This document shows positions 4,974 to 5,098 of a DNA stretch of 5,098 bases, piece after piece; within the stretch, counting starts at the first letter, position 1; each line of letters starts with the position of its first letter. The position numbers and the translations under genes are program-made. Source of the DNA: Deltaproteobacteria bacterium (GTDB taxonomy: Bacteria; Desulfobacterota; GWC2-55-46); the NCBI GenBank assembly GCA_030646655.1, contig JAUSLB010000018.1, positions 1 to 5,098 on the forward strand, given 5' to 3'. The notes beneath the pieces were generated by a model. The model saw nothing but the letters and a program-made list of their open reading frames with translations. It had not been told where the DNA came from and did no database searches.

Positions 4974-5098
4974 ACATGCTGTCAAGGAGCTTTTTAAGCC
5001 CCTCAAGCTTTTTCTTCATGTCACTTGTCACTGCGGCCCCTTCCGCTGAATCCGAGATAACGGTCGGCGTAAGGAGTATTATAAGCTCGGTCTTACTT
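4960..5098 (-). CDS. Secretin C-terminus (type II secretion / type IV pilus family), partial
   Basis: Only the last 45 codons are in the window; the gene continues beyond the right edge. The visible protein begins SKTELIILLTPTVISD, the conserved end of the secretin beta-barrel domain (K-T/S-E-L then hydrophobic, T/R-P-x-V/I) shared by GspD, PilQ and MshL. A lysine-rich amphipathic tail, MKKKLEGLKKLLDSM, ends with QRK and a TGA stop (4960-4962). The protein would form a multimeric outer-membrane pore for a pilus or secretion system. The tail is too short to choose among GspD, PilQ and MshL, though the LLTPTVI form resembles MshL-like proteins. It is transcribed in the same direction as the respiratory operon but lies about 865 bp upstream with a separate promoter between, so it is probably unrelated to it. 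Confidence 0.82.
   Translation of the reverse strand, partial: SKTELIILLTPTVISDSAEGAAVTSDMKKKLEGLKKLLDSMWQRK

Noticed and set aside
4820..5098. Plus-strand frame open from 4820 to the right edge
   Set aside because: Its second half is antisense to the secretin C-terminus, which has clear family sequence; no good start or ribosome-binding site was seen.

Overview
The window carries a three-gene minus-strand respiratory operon, flanked by two gene fragments that run off the edges. The content suggests an anaerobic or facultative, menaquinone-using bacterium of the Desulfobacterota (deltaproteobacterial) or Nitrospirota type. The reasons are a DsrP/HmcC-type quinol-oxidising membrane protein, a DsrO-like Tat-exported four-cluster ferredoxin, a periplasmic multihaem c-type cytochrome, a two-domain REC-PilZ regulator, and frequent AGG (Arg) and ATA (Ile) codons. 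No taxonomic marker gene is present, so the placement is an inference.

Layout from left to right. Bases 1-404 (+) are the 3' end of a response regulator: the last strand and helix of a receiver domain followed by a complete PilZ domain. Bases 429-468 form a strong hairpin with an A-run on one side and a T-run on the other, so it can terminate transcription from both converging directions. Bases 469-663 contain no convincing gene but hold a compact set of inverted repeats of unknown nature and a weaker terminator-like hairpin just after the minus-strand operon. Bases 664-4094 (-) are the operon, transcribed right to left: a 98-residue Tat-signal protein without cysteines, then a Tat-signal 4x[4Fe-4S] ferredoxin, then an NrfD-family membrane protein fused to a C-terminal tetrahaem cytochrome c. 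Bases 4095-4959 are non-coding, with a near-perfect sigma-70 promoter (TTGACA, 17 bp, TATAAA) at 4369-4397, a leader of about 265 nt, four TCACC repeats around the promoter, and several short inverted repeats upstream. Bases 4960-5098 (-) are the C-terminal 45 codons of a secretin.

Working model (inference from family knowledge). The NrfD-like domain oxidises menaquinol in the membrane. Electrons pass to the exported iron-sulfur subunit and the covalently attached tetrahaem domain, both in the periplasm, and on to a soluble or outer-membrane acceptor not encoded here. The set resembles the O and P subunits of DsrMKJOP, and the Hmc/Tmc, Qrc and Geobacter Cbc complexes. It is unusually compact: the cytochrome is fused to the quinol subunit and no molybdopterin-like subunit is present. 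The most notable points are this fusion, whose junction still looks like a Sec signal peptide with a relic ribosome-binding site but no start codon, and the small Tat protein, which shares a short motif with the N-terminal region of the iron-sulfur subunit.
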